10,014 nt of DNA from JBOHPP01 sp050731755 (GTDB lineage: Bacteria > Methylomirabilota > Methylomirabilia > Rokubacteriales > CSP1-6): the NCBI GenBank assembly GCA_050731755.1, contig JBOHPP010000102.1:1-10014 (forward strand). Reading direction: 5' to 3'. Shown one piece after another: positions 1 through 6,155 of the stretch (position 1 is its first letter; each line of letters opens with the position of its first letter). Made by a program: the position numbers and the translations under genes. Below the pieces are notes generated by a model. It had not been told where the DNA came from, searched no databases, and was given only the letters and a program-made list of their open reading frames with translations.

Positions 1-110
1 GTCCCGCTCTTCCACGCTTCCCGCAAGGTCTCGATATCGGTTCGCTCCAGCTCATGAACTAAGTGGTCCCAAAAGCGAAGCCAGAGTTTCCGGGCGTCAT
101 CACTTGACAT
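1..110 (-). CDS. Unrecognised protein, N-terminal fragment cut by the window edge
   Basis: The first 36 codons of a minus-strand gene are visible, starting at the ATG at 110-108 and running off the left edge with no stop. The peptide begins MSSDDARKLWLRFWDHLVHE and continues to WKSG. It is charged, has no signal peptide, and looks helical. A good ribosome binding site (GGGAGG, about 9 bases before the ATG) supports this start. The gene lies 57 bases downstream of a short stranded Tat-leader ORF and 201 bases after the nitronate monooxygenase gene, in the same direction, so it could be the distal end of that transcript. I do not recognise the family. Too little is visible to assign a function. 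Confidence 0.55.
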   Translation of the reverse strand, partial: MSSDDARKLWLRFWDHLVHELERTDIETLREAWKSG

Positions 111-167
111 GGAAATCACCCTCCCGCGTCGATCCCTTGTCTAGGCCCAGCCGGGAGGGCGGTGAAG

Positions 168-302
168 TCAAGGGCATAGCTCTCGCGATGACTTCCTTTC
201 TCCGGTCGCGCCGGGATCGAGGTCTCCAAAACGAGGCCAGCTCGACCGAGAGCCTGACAGCACGGCTGCGGAAGCGAGCTCGAAAAACTCTCTTCGGTTC
301 AT
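168..302 (-). pseudogene. Short ORF with a twin-arginine (Tat) signal peptide, probable gene remnant
   Basis: The ATG at 302-300 lies 9 bases after the stop of the nitronate monooxygenase gene and opens a 44-codon frame ending with TGA at 170-168. It starts MNRREFFELASAAVLSG. This has the RRxFF core and the short alanine-rich hydrophobic stretch of a Tat signal peptide. After about residue 17 the sequence loses any resemblance to a folded protein (many R, S, P and G) and stops. In a Tat substrate a mature domain of several hundred residues should follow. The likeliest reading is the 5' remnant of an exported enzyme that once followed the monooxygenase in the operon and lost its body by deletion or frameshift. 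A chance ORF is possible, because the ribosome binding site is weak. The rest of 111-311 shows no other gene and no clear terminator. Confidence 0.4.
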
Positions 303-311
303 ACCGGGCGC

Positions 312-1427
312 TCAGTGTTGAACGCGGTCGTGAAGCCCGGTCAGCACGGCGCGGGCCTCGCGGACGACGCGCTCCACCACTTCGGCGGCGCCGGGCAGGT
401 CGTGAATGAGGCCGACGCTCTGCCCCGACCACATCGGATAGTACTCGCCGTCGTCCCGTTTGAGCGTGGCCTGATAGATGTCGTTGGCGGCGGCCCGCTG
501 GACCAGCGGCGGCAGCACGGGCGCGTTCGACGCCGCATATTCGTCGGCGAAGGTGTTGCGAAGCGCCCGCGCGTAGAGGCCGGTGAACGCATCGGTCACG
601 GTCGTCGCGTCGGCGTCGCGCTCGAGGAGGCCCTTTTTCCAGAACTCGGGAGCGGCCGACTCGCGGGTGGCCACGAAGCGGGTGCCGAACAGGACGCCGC
701 TGGCCCCCAGGGCCAGCGCGGCGACCAGGCCGCGGCCGTCGGCGATGCCACCGGCGGCGACGACCGGCACCGGCACGGCGTCGACGACCTGCGGCACCAA
801 CGCGAGCGTGCCGATGCTGGCCGCCTCGGGAGATTCCCGCTTGACGAATGTCGAGCGATGACCGCCGGCCTCGGCGCCCTGGGCCACAATCACGTCCACG
901 CCGGAGGCGGCGACGGCCCGCGCGTCCTCGACCGTCGCCACCATCGCCATCACCTTGACGCCGTGGCGATGGCACTCGCGGGTCATGTCGGGCCCCGGGT
1001 CGCCGAGCCCGATGGACCACACCGGCACGCGTTCGGCGAGGATGACTTTGAAGGCGGCGTCGATCAGGTCAGGGACTTCTGGCGGGCGCGTGGTGACGCG
1101 TGAGAGGCCCAGGCGGTCGCGGAAGCGGTTCAGCGCGCCCTGCACCGCGGCCACGGTCGCGTCGGGAATCGTCGCCGGATCGGCTGGCGGCCTCAGCGCC
1201 GTGTGCAGCCAGAGGTTGACGCCAAACGGGCGATCGGTCAGCTGGCGGACTCGCCGGATCAGCACGCGAAGGTCGTTCGCCGGGACGTTGAGGCCAGCCA
1301 GGATCCCCAGGCCCCCGGCACGCGAGACCTCGGCCACCAGCTCGGGGCCGGCCACGCTGCCCATACCGGACTGGACAATGGGGTACTCGATGCCGAGTAG
1401 ATCGCAGAGCGCGGTGCGGAACGTCAT
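312..1427 (-). CDS. Nitronate monooxygenase / 2-nitropropane dioxygenase-family flavoprotein
   Basis: This 371-residue protein is a FMN-dependent TIM-barrel enzyme of the NMO/NPD family, which oxidises alkyl nitronates to carbonyl compounds and nitrite. Some relatives are enoyl-ACP reductase-like. Visible marks are the N-terminal PIVQSGMGSVAG (16-27), which forms the flavin pocket, and AGGLG (37-41). The catalytic-histidine segment VAQGAEAGGH ends at His190. The phosphate-binding GGIADGRG (226-233) and GTRF (248-251) follow, and PMWSGQSVG (331-339) lies near the C-terminus. Length is normal for the family. The ATG overlaps the stop of the acyl-CoA ligase as ATGA (1427-1424) and is preceded by AGGAG, so translation is probably coupled. 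In this CoA-rich operon the substrate may not be a nitroalkane; many such genes are misnamed. The family call is firm, the substrate unknown. Confidence 0.88.
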   Translation of the reverse strand: MTFRTALCDLLGIEYPIVQSGMGSVAGPELVAEVSRAGGLGILAGLNVPANDLRVLIRRVRQLTDRPFGVNLWLHTALRPPADPATIPDATVAAVQGALNRFRDRLGLSRVTTRPPEVPDLIDAAFKVILAERVPVWSIGLGDPGPDMTRECHRHGVKVMAMVATVEDARAVAASGVDVIVAQGAEAGGHRSTFVKRESPEAASIGTLALVPQVVDAVPVPVVAAGGIADGRGLVAALALGASGVLFGTRFVATRESAAPEFWKKGLLERDADATTVTDAFTGLYARALRNTFADEYAASNAPVLPPLVQRAAANDIYQATLKRDDGEYYPMWSGQSVGLIHDLPGAAEVVERVVREARAVLTGLHDRVQH

Positions 1428-3067
1428 GGTCGGCTCTCCTGGAGGCCCAGCTCGTCCATCGCCTGTTCGCGCAGGCGTCCGCGCTGGACCTTGTCGCCGT
1501 GGGGGCCCGGGGTTCGGGGCACGTCCTTCACGAAGCGCACGACGCGCGGGATCTTGAACGAGGCGATCCGGCCGCGACAGAAGGCGAGGAGCGCTTCCTC
1601 GGTGAGCGGCGCACCCTCCTTCGGGATCACGTAGGCGACGGCCGCCTCGTTCGTCCGAAGATCGGGCACGCCCACGACGAAGGCCTGATCGACCTCGGGG
1701 TGCGACATGAGGAACGCCTCGATCTCGCCAGGCGCCACCATGTGGTGGCTGATGCGCAGGACCTCCCGCAAGCGTCCCCTGAAGATCGTGTGGCCTTCGG
1801 TGTGTACACCGAGGTCGCCGGAGCGGAACCACCCGTCGCTGGTGAACGCCTTCGCCGTCTCGTCCGGCTTGCCATAGTAGCCGCGGGTCACGAGGCGACC
1901 ACGGAACTGCAGCTCACCTTCCTCTCCCGGCCGGCAGGGCGCCCCCGTCTCAGGATGGACGACGCGCACCTCGAGCCCGGGCGCCGGCTTGATCCCGGGG
2001 AGCGCGCGGAGCGCCGCCGGCTCGTCGAGGTCGTGGTGGAGCGCCATCGCGTTGACCTCCGTCATCCCGTACGGCTGGTAGGCGAGGGCGATGCCGATCC
2101 GCTCCACCACCGCCTCGAAGAGCCCGTGGCCGCCGCCGCCGGTCGCCCCGAAGCCGCCGGTGCGGAGCGAGGAGCGGTCGTAGCGGTCGAGGTCGGGATG
2201 GTCCAGGACCGCCTGCGCCATCTGATCCACGGCATTCCAGATGGTGCAACGTTCGCGCTGGATGAGCCAGAGTGCTCGCAACGGGTCGAAGACGTCCATG
2301 AGGACCAGGCAGGCGCCGTGAGACCACGTCGTGAGCGGGATGTTGACGCCGCCCCAGGTGCCGGCCGCCGGCAGCGCGTGGAGCACACGGTCGTCCGGCT
2401 CGAGTCGCAAGGCGACGCCGCAGTTCCAGGCGTGAGGCACGCAGTTGCGGTGGCTCATCATGGCGCCCTTGGGGAACGACGTGGTGCCCGAGGTGTAGAG
2501 AATGGTGAAGGCGTCGTCGGGCGCGACGGTGGCGGTGGCGCCGCCCGCTCGGCCGGCGTCGACGATGTCGGCCAGGCGATGGCAACCGGGGTAGGGATCG
2601 TCGGCGTCCACGATCACGTGCCGAAGGTGAGGGAACTTCGGGCTCTCCAGCTCGCCCGGCGCAGCGTGCTTCAGCTCGGGCAGGACCTGGTGGAGCGTCT
2701 CGAAGTAGTCGATCCCGCCCAGGTGGTCGGTCAGCAGCAACGCCTGGGCGTCCGCCTGCGTGAGGATGTAGGACAGCTCGTGAGCGCGGTAGCGGGGGTT
2801 CAGCGCCACCACTGGAGCGCCCAGCCGGGCGCAGGCGTGCTGGGCGACGTACCAGGCCGGGCGGTTGGGGAGCCAGATGGCGACGTTGTCCCCGGCGCCG
2901 AGGCCCAGGGCGTGGAGCCCCCGGGCGAGGACGATCGAACGGTCGCAGAGCTCCCGGAACGTCACGCGCTCATCGCCGAAGACGATGGCTTCGCGCTCCG
3001 GCCAACGGGCGGCGACGGCGTCGAGCAGGGCGCCCACGGTGGCGTCGCCGAAGGGGTTCGCCGGCAC
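1424..3067 (-). CDS. ANL-superfamily acyl-CoA ligase (AMP-dependent synthetase)
   Basis: This is a 547-residue adenylate-forming enzyme that should activate a carboxylic acid to its CoA thioester with ATP. The P-loop-like A3 motif is YTSGTTSFPKG (191-201), A5 is YGMTE (333-337), and A7 is SGDLG (416-420). The C-terminal hinge region is GRLREVLRISHHMVAPGEIE (431-450). The A10 lysine is probably K526 in GDKVQRGRLRE. Two places are odd. The hinge Asp is replaced by Glu435 with SHH where most relatives have a glycine pair, and A10 reads PRTPGPHGDK rather than the usual T-x-TGK. I chose the GTG at 3067-3065, five bases after the amidohydrolase stop, because longer starts would run into that gene. 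There is no ATG near the N-terminus and the ribosome site (AAGG) is weak. The substrate could be a medium-chain, cyclic or aromatic acid; the sequence does not decide. Confidence 0.88.
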   Translation of the reverse strand: MPANPFGDATVGALLDAVAARWPEREAIVFGDERVTFRELCDRSIVLARGLHALGLGAGDNVAIWLPNRPAWYVAQHACARLGAPVVALNPRYRAHELSYILTQADAQALLLTDHLGGIDYFETLHQVLPELKHAAPGELESPKFPHLRHVIVDADDPYPGCHRLADIVDAGRAGGATATVAPDDAFTILYTSGTTSFPKGAMMSHRNCVPHAWNCGVALRLEPDDRVLHALPAAGTWGGVNIPLTTWSHGACLVLMDVFDPLRALWLIQRERCTIWNAVDQMAQAVLDHPDLDRYDRSSLRTGGFGATGGGGHGLFEAVVERIGIALAYQPYGMTEVNAMALHHDLDEPAALRALPGIKPAPGLEVRVVHPETGAPCRPGEEGELQFRGRLVTRGYYGKPDETAKAFTSDGWFRSGDLGVHTEGHTIFRGRLREVLRISHHMVAPGEIEAFLMSHPEVDQAFVVGVPDLRTNEAAVAYVIPKEGAPLTEEALLAFCRGRIASFKIPRVVRFVKDVPRTPGPHGDKVQRGRLREQAMDELGLQESRP

Positions 3068-3072
3068 GGCCC

Positions 3073-3954
3073 TTACTTGACGCCGAAGAGCGCGGCGGCG
3101 TTCCGGTAGGCGACACGCTCGGCGACGTCCGGCTTGAGCTCGCCGAGGACGCGACGGGTCCACTTCATCAGGCGGTCCAGCATGGCCGGCTCGAACAGGC
3201 GCGCCGCCCAGACGTCGATCCCCATGAGGAACCGATCGGGAAACTTCTCGATCAGCGCCTTCCAGGCGGGATCCAGGGGCCCGTCCTCGGTGGCCAGATA
3301 CGGCGTGCGCTGGAAGTGCATGCCCGAGAGATCCACGCGGAGATTCGAATGCCGCCCGAGCAGTGCTTGGAGCAGCGCCGGTGTCGCACTCCCGCCGTGG
3401 GCGAGGATGACCAGCGCGCGCCGCTGGGCCGAGAGGGCCTTTTCCAGGGCGGTGACCGCCTTGGTTTCCAGCTCGTCGTGGATCACCACCGGGACCTCGT
3501 GGCGCGCCGCGACCTCGAGGACCTTGAGGAACGCCGCCTGGCTGGGGTCACGATCGATCTTCCGTGAGACCTGGCGCACGTGGACCTCACCGATCACCCG
3601 GGCGCCGCCCTGCTTCAGCTCGGCGGCAAGGCGCTCGGCCGCGGCGGCGCTCGTCGGATCGGGCAGGGGCAGGCCGGCGATGACGCGATCGGGGTACTTC
3701 TTGACGGCGGCGGCGATCCACGCCGGATCGTCCTTCTGGACGCCGCCCGCGCCGAGGAGCACGACCTTGCTGACGTCGTGGCGCTTCATCGCCGCCACAT
3801 AGGCGTCGATGGCGGTGGCGTTGGGCACGTGCGAATGGGCGTCGATGAGCGGCCCCGTGTAGTCCGCGGCCACCGCCCGCCCGGCGGCCAGCATCCATAT
3901 AGCGGCCAGCATCCATATAATGGTTACCGCGACGCCGATCGTGCGCCACGACAT
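3073..3954 (-). CDS. Exported amidohydrolase-family (amidohydrolase_2-like) metal-dependent hydrolase
   Basis: This 293-residue protein has an N-terminal signal peptide: MSWRTIG, a hydrophobic core over residues 7-24, then GRAVAA before DYTG, so cleavage near residue 30 is likely. The mature part begins with the metal-binding IDAHSHV (HxH at 40-42). Later candidates for metal or catalytic residues are E123 (IGEVHV), H159 (VIHDE), H186 (LAHGG) and D247 (MGIDVWA). The C-terminus YRNAAALFGV is typical of the family, whose members hydrolyse or decarboxylate ring compounds and lactones. The ATG lies one base after the CoA-transferase stop (TGAGATG), with GGAG about 9 bases upstream, so it is an operon member. 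An 18-bp perfect tandem duplication lies inside the signal-peptide coding region and repeats the hexapeptide IWMLAA. The family is clear; the substrate is not. Confidence 0.82.
   Translation of the reverse strand: MSWRTIGVAVTIIWMLAAIWMLAAGRAVAADYTGPLIDAHSHVPNATAIDAYVAAMKRHDVSKVVLLGAGGVQKDDPAWIAAAVKKYPDRVIAGLPLPDPTSAAAAERLAAELKQGGARVIGEVHVRQVSRKIDRDPSQAAFLKVLEVAARHEVPVVIHDELETKAVTALEKALSAQRRALVILAHGGSATPALLQALLGRHSNLRVDLSGMHFQRTPYLATEDGPLDPAWKALIEKFPDRFLMGIDVWAARLFEPAMLDRLMKWTRRVLGELKPDVAERVAYRNAAALFGVK
3884..3919 (-). repeat. Perfect 18-bp tandem duplication in a signal-peptide coding region
   Basis: On the plus strand the unit GCGGCCAGCATCCATATA occurs twice without a mismatch, at 3884-3901 and 3902-3919. 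Being a multiple of three, it keeps frame and doubles the peptide IWMLAA in the hydrophobic core of the amidohydrolase signal peptide. It looks like a recent slippage event. Confidence 0.95.
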
Positions 3955-3955
3955 C

Positions 3956-5152
3956 TCAAATCACTCCGTCGCGGTGGAGCGCGACCAGCTCGGCATCACT
4001 CAACCCCAGCGCCCCGTATACCTCGCGGTTGTGGGCGCCCAGCGGCGGTCCCGTCCACCCGATCGCCGCCGGGGAGTCGCTCAGCCGTGGCGTGGGAGCG
4101 ATCATGCGCACCTGGCCCAGCTCGGCGTCGGGCACGTCGGCCAGGATCCCCCGGGCGACCACGTGCGGGTCCTTGGCGATGTCGGCGATGTCGTAGACGG
4201 GGCTTGCGGTGAGATCGATCGTCTCGAAGAGCTCGACCATCTCGTCCAGCGTGCGGCGGCCGATCGCCTTCACCAGTGCCGCGTCCACCTGGTCGTTGTG
4301 CTGCACGCGCGCGTCATTCGTGGCGAAGCGAGGGTCGTCGAGCAAGTCACCGAGCCCGAGCCCCTTGAAGAGCGCCTGGGCCGACGCCGGCGTCGAGGCC
4401 GACAGCGCCACCCACCGGCCGTCGCGCGTCTGGTAGGTGCCACGCGGACTCGCATTGTCCGACTGGTTGCCGTGGCGCGTGCGGACGGTGCCGTCCTGCG
4501 CGTAGCGGGCGGCATCCGGGCCGAGCACCGAGAGCAACGGCTCGTAGAGGGAGATGTCCAGGACCTGGCCGCGGCCGGAGACCTGATCGCGATGGCGGAG
4601 CGCGGCGAGAACGGCGGTGGCCCCGGCCAGCGCCGCGAACATGTCGGCCATGGGGAACGAGGGCAGGGTGGGCGGGCCGTCGGCGGCGCCGGTCGTGGCG
4701 GCGAAGCCGCTCATCGCTTCGACCATCGTGCCGAACCCCGGGCGGTCGCGGTAGGGGCCGTCCTGGCCCCAGCCCGACACCCTGGCGAAGACGAGGCGCG
4801 GATTCACCGCGGAGAGCGCGTCCCAGCCGAGGCCCCACCGCTCGAAGGTCCCGGGCACGAAGTTCTCGATGAGCACGTCGGCGTCGCTGACGAGACGCTT
4901 CAACAATTCCTGACCGCGCGGTGCGCCGAGGTTCAGGGTGATCGAGCGCTTGCCCCGTGCGTAGACCTTCCACCAGAGCTGCCCGCGCTCCCTGAGCCAG
5001 GTGCGCAGAGGATCGCCGCCCCGAGGGTTCTCGACCTTGATCACATCGGCGCCGTGGTCGGCGAGCACCGTCGCCAGCACGCCGCCGGCGATCAGCCGGG
5101 AGCAGTCGACCACACGCAGCCCGGCGAGGGCCCGGGCGGGAGCGGGCGTCAC
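3956..5152 (-). CDS. CaiB/BaiF (class III) CoA-transferase family protein
   Basis: This 398-residue protein belongs to the family that moves CoA between carboxylic acids through aspartyl-CoA intermediates. The N-terminal LAGLRVVDCSRLIAGGV (9-25), the region ADHGADVIKVENPRGGDPLR (31-50) and KRSITLNL (68-75) are typical. The likely nucleophile is D170 in FPMADMFAALAGATA, which matches the family Asp near residue 169. RGQVLDISLYE (194-204) follows. The chosen start is the GTG at 5152-5150, which overlaps the upstream small gene's stop as GTGA and has AAGG about 7 bases before it. The longer reading frame upstream has no family similarity. The gene is coupled to a small HicB-like ORF upstream and to the amidohydrolase downstream. 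With the acyl-CoA ligase it gives the operon two ways to make a CoA thioester, perhaps recycling CoA from a product to fresh substrate. Confidence 0.9.
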   Translation of the reverse strand: MTPAPARALAGLRVVDCSRLIAGGVLATVLADHGADVIKVENPRGGDPLRTWLRERGQLWWKVYARGKRSITLNLGAPRGQELLKRLVSDADVLIENFVPGTFERWGLGWDALSAVNPRLVFARVSGWGQDGPYRDRPGFGTMVEAMSGFAATTGAADGPPTLPSFPMADMFAALAGATAVLAALRHRDQVSGRGQVLDISLYEPLLSVLGPDAARYAQDGTVRTRHGNQSDNASPRGTYQTRDGRWVALSASTPASAQALFKGLGLGDLLDDPRFATNDARVQHNDQVDAALVKAIGRRTLDEMVELFETIDLTASPVYDIADIAKDPHVVARGILADVPDAELGQVRMIAPTPRLSDSPAAIGWTGPPLGAHNREVYGALGLSDAELVALHRDGVI

Positions 5153-5304
5153 TTCGCGGCCTTCTTGAAGTGCAGGGCCAGGGCATCCATGACCCGGGCC
5201 AGCGCCTCCTTCTCGGTCCGCCCGGTCACCGTCACGTTGTAGACCACGGCGGTGGCCACCCACTGCCCGGCGTCGTTGCGGTAGACCTCGACCTCGACTT
5301 GCAC
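5149..5304 (-). CDS. Small HicB-like protein, 51 residues
   Basis: A short frame begins at the GTG at 5304-5302 and ends with TGA at 5151-5149. The peptide starts VQVEVEVYRNDAGQWVATAV, has VTGRTEKEALARVMDALALH after a beta-rich first half, and ends FKKAAK. The pattern of strands with a D-x-G-x-W turn, then G-x-T-x-x-EAL and a helix, is that of the HicB/partial-RNase-H-like antitoxin fold. No HicA toxin (small dsRNA-binding protein with a catalytic His) lies beside it, and no DNA-binding tail is visible, so it is an orphan. An in-frame stop at 5322-5320 limits how far upstream it can start. The ribosome site is weak. Its stop overlaps the CoA-transferase GTG by four bases, so it may serve as a translational leader for that gene as well as making a protein. 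Confidence 0.65.
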   Translation of the reverse strand: MQVEVEVYRNDAGQWVATAVVYNVTVTGRTEKEALARVMDALALHFKKAAK

Positions 5305-5324
5305 GCCCGTGAGCTTACATCAAG

Positions 5325-5353
5325 TTGGAGGGGGCAGCGGCCGCCCCCTCCAA
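5325..5353 (-). terminator. Strong GC-rich hairpin between two operon parts, terminator-like
   Basis: TTGGAGGGGGC (5325-5335) pairs perfectly with GCCCCCTCCAA (5343-5353) around a 7-base loop. It lies in the 95-bp gap between the GlcG-like gene, which ends at 5400, and the HicB-like gene, which starts at 5304. In the direction of transcription (minus) the stem is followed by CTTGATGT rather than a run of T, so it is not a classical intrinsic terminator. It may be a partial terminator, an mRNA-stabilising 3' end, or a dispersed repeat copy. Confidence 0.5.
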
Positions 5354-5399
5354 ACCTCCCCGTTCAGTTGGCGGCGCCACACGCGCCCCGACCCCGCGC

Positions 5400-5822
5400 T
5401 CAGTGCCCCTTGGGAATCCGTGGGTGACTGGCGGCGGCGTCGGCGATGGCGTGGTCGTGCTCGGCGGGCACCGCGCCGCTGACGCCTACGGCGCCGAGGA
5501 CTCGGCCGTCCTCCACCAGCGGCACGCCGCCCTTGCCGAAGACGAAGCGGTAGTCGCCCAGCGTCGCCACGTTGTCGGCGAAGAGCATTCGCTTGGTGAA
5601 GCGCTCTTCCAGATCCAGCGTCGTGGCCCGGAAGGCAGCGGCGGCGTTGGCCTTGGCCCGGGCGATCTCCGGCGTCACCCAGAGGGCGCCGTCCATGCGC
5701 TCGGCGGCCACCAGGTGCCCGGCCTCGTCCACGACGGCGATGGCCACTGCGAAGCCGAGCTCGCGGGCCGTGGCCAGACCGCGCTCGATGCACTCACGCG
5801 CGTGCTTGAGCGTCAGGGCCAT
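5400..5822 (-). CDS. GlcG/HbpS-family (DUF336) protein
   Basis: This 140-residue protein matches the GlcG/HbpS fold, found in heme-binding or heme-degrading proteins, in cobalamin-linked proteins and as accessory genes of catabolic operons. Visible landmarks are AIAVVDEAGHLVAAERMDGA (27-46), the helix APEIARAKANAAAAF-like stretch at about 50-64, GKGGVPLV (96-103), GAVGVSGA (110-117) and DHAIADAA (123-130). It has no signal peptide, so it is likely cytoplasmic, unlike secreted HbpS. The ATG at 5822 lies 24 bases after the Rieske stop and has a G-rich sequence about 9 bases upstream. Its position after an oxidase and a Rieske protein is compatible with a heme, flavin or small-molecule-binding helper role, but no reaction can be assigned. 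Confidence 0.85.
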   Translation of the reverse strand: MALTLKHARECIERGLATARELGFAVAIAVVDEAGHLVAAERMDGALWVTPEIARAKANAAAAFRATTLDLEERFTKRMLFADNVATLGDYRFVFGKGGVPLVEDGRVLGAVGVSGAVPAEHDHAIADAAASHPRIPKGH

Positions 5823-5846
5823 GCGATCATGCCCCCCGCGCGTGGG

Positions 5847-6155
5847 TCATGGCACGTTGACCCACACGTCGCCACCATTGACGCGCACCGGATAGTTCGG
5901 CACATGCGCGCCCCGGCCGGGCAGCACGCACTGGCCGGTGCGGACGTCGTACATCCAGCCGTGCCAGGGGCAGGCCAGGCGGGTGCCGCTGAGCCGGCCC
6001 TCGCTGAGCGGGCCACCTTGGTGGGCGCAGGTATCGCCGCAGGCGTACACGGCGTCGGCCACGCGAGCGAGCACGACGACGGTTCCCCCCACCTCCACAC
6101 GCCTGAGCTGGCCCGCCGGGATCTCCTCCAGGCGGGCCACCCGGACTTCGGGCAC
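5847..6155 (-). CDS. Rieske [2Fe-2S] ferredoxin
   Basis: This 102-residue single-domain Rieske protein has the two cluster-binding boxes C43-A-H45 (within DTCAHQGGPLSEG) and C62-P-W-H65 (CPWHGWMYD). This is the 17-residue spacing of bacterial ferredoxin-type Rieske proteins that pass electrons to oxygenases. It has no signal peptide or membrane anchor, so it is soluble. The GTG at 6155-6153 shares its first base with the TAG stop of the diiron oxidase gene, and GAGGAG sits 5 bases before it, so the two proteins should be made together. Inference: it is the electron donor to the diiron oxidase next door. No reductase gene is seen in the window, so a NAD(P)H reductase would have to come from elsewhere. 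The alternative is the small subunit of an unlinked dioxygenase. Confidence 0.92.
   Translation of the reverse strand: MPEVRVARLEEIPAGQLRRVEVGGTVVVLARVADAVYACGDTCAHQGGPLSEGRLSGTRLACPWHGWMYDVRTGQCVLPGRGAHVPNYPVRVNGGDVWVNVP

Noticed and set aside
104..409. A 101-codon plus-strand ORF covering the 111-311 gap
   Set aside because: It extends into the antisense of the monooxygenase gene, has no ribosome binding site, and its peptide is low-complexity R, S and G.
100..1020. A 306-codon minus-strand frame overlapping the nitronate monooxygenase gene
   Set aside because: It is out of frame with a well-supported flavoprotein and is extremely arginine-rich. The only meaningful ORF in its tail region is the short Tat leader in another frame.
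1428..1832. Extended N-terminus for the nitronate monooxygenase frame
   Set aside because: The extra 135 residues are the out-of-frame reading of the acyl-CoA ligase C-terminus. The ATG at 1427 has a good AGGAG site and begins exactly where family similarity begins.
1499..3109. A 536-codon open frame on the plus strand opposite the acyl-CoA ligase
   Set aside because: It is antisense to a gene with all ANL motifs. Its translation is rich in R, G, H and V with no recognisable domain, as expected from the complement of high-GC codons.
3920..5242. A 440-codon plus-strand frame opposite the CoA-transferase
   Set aside because: This is a shadow of the CaiB-family gene. Composition is skewed and no family motif is visible.
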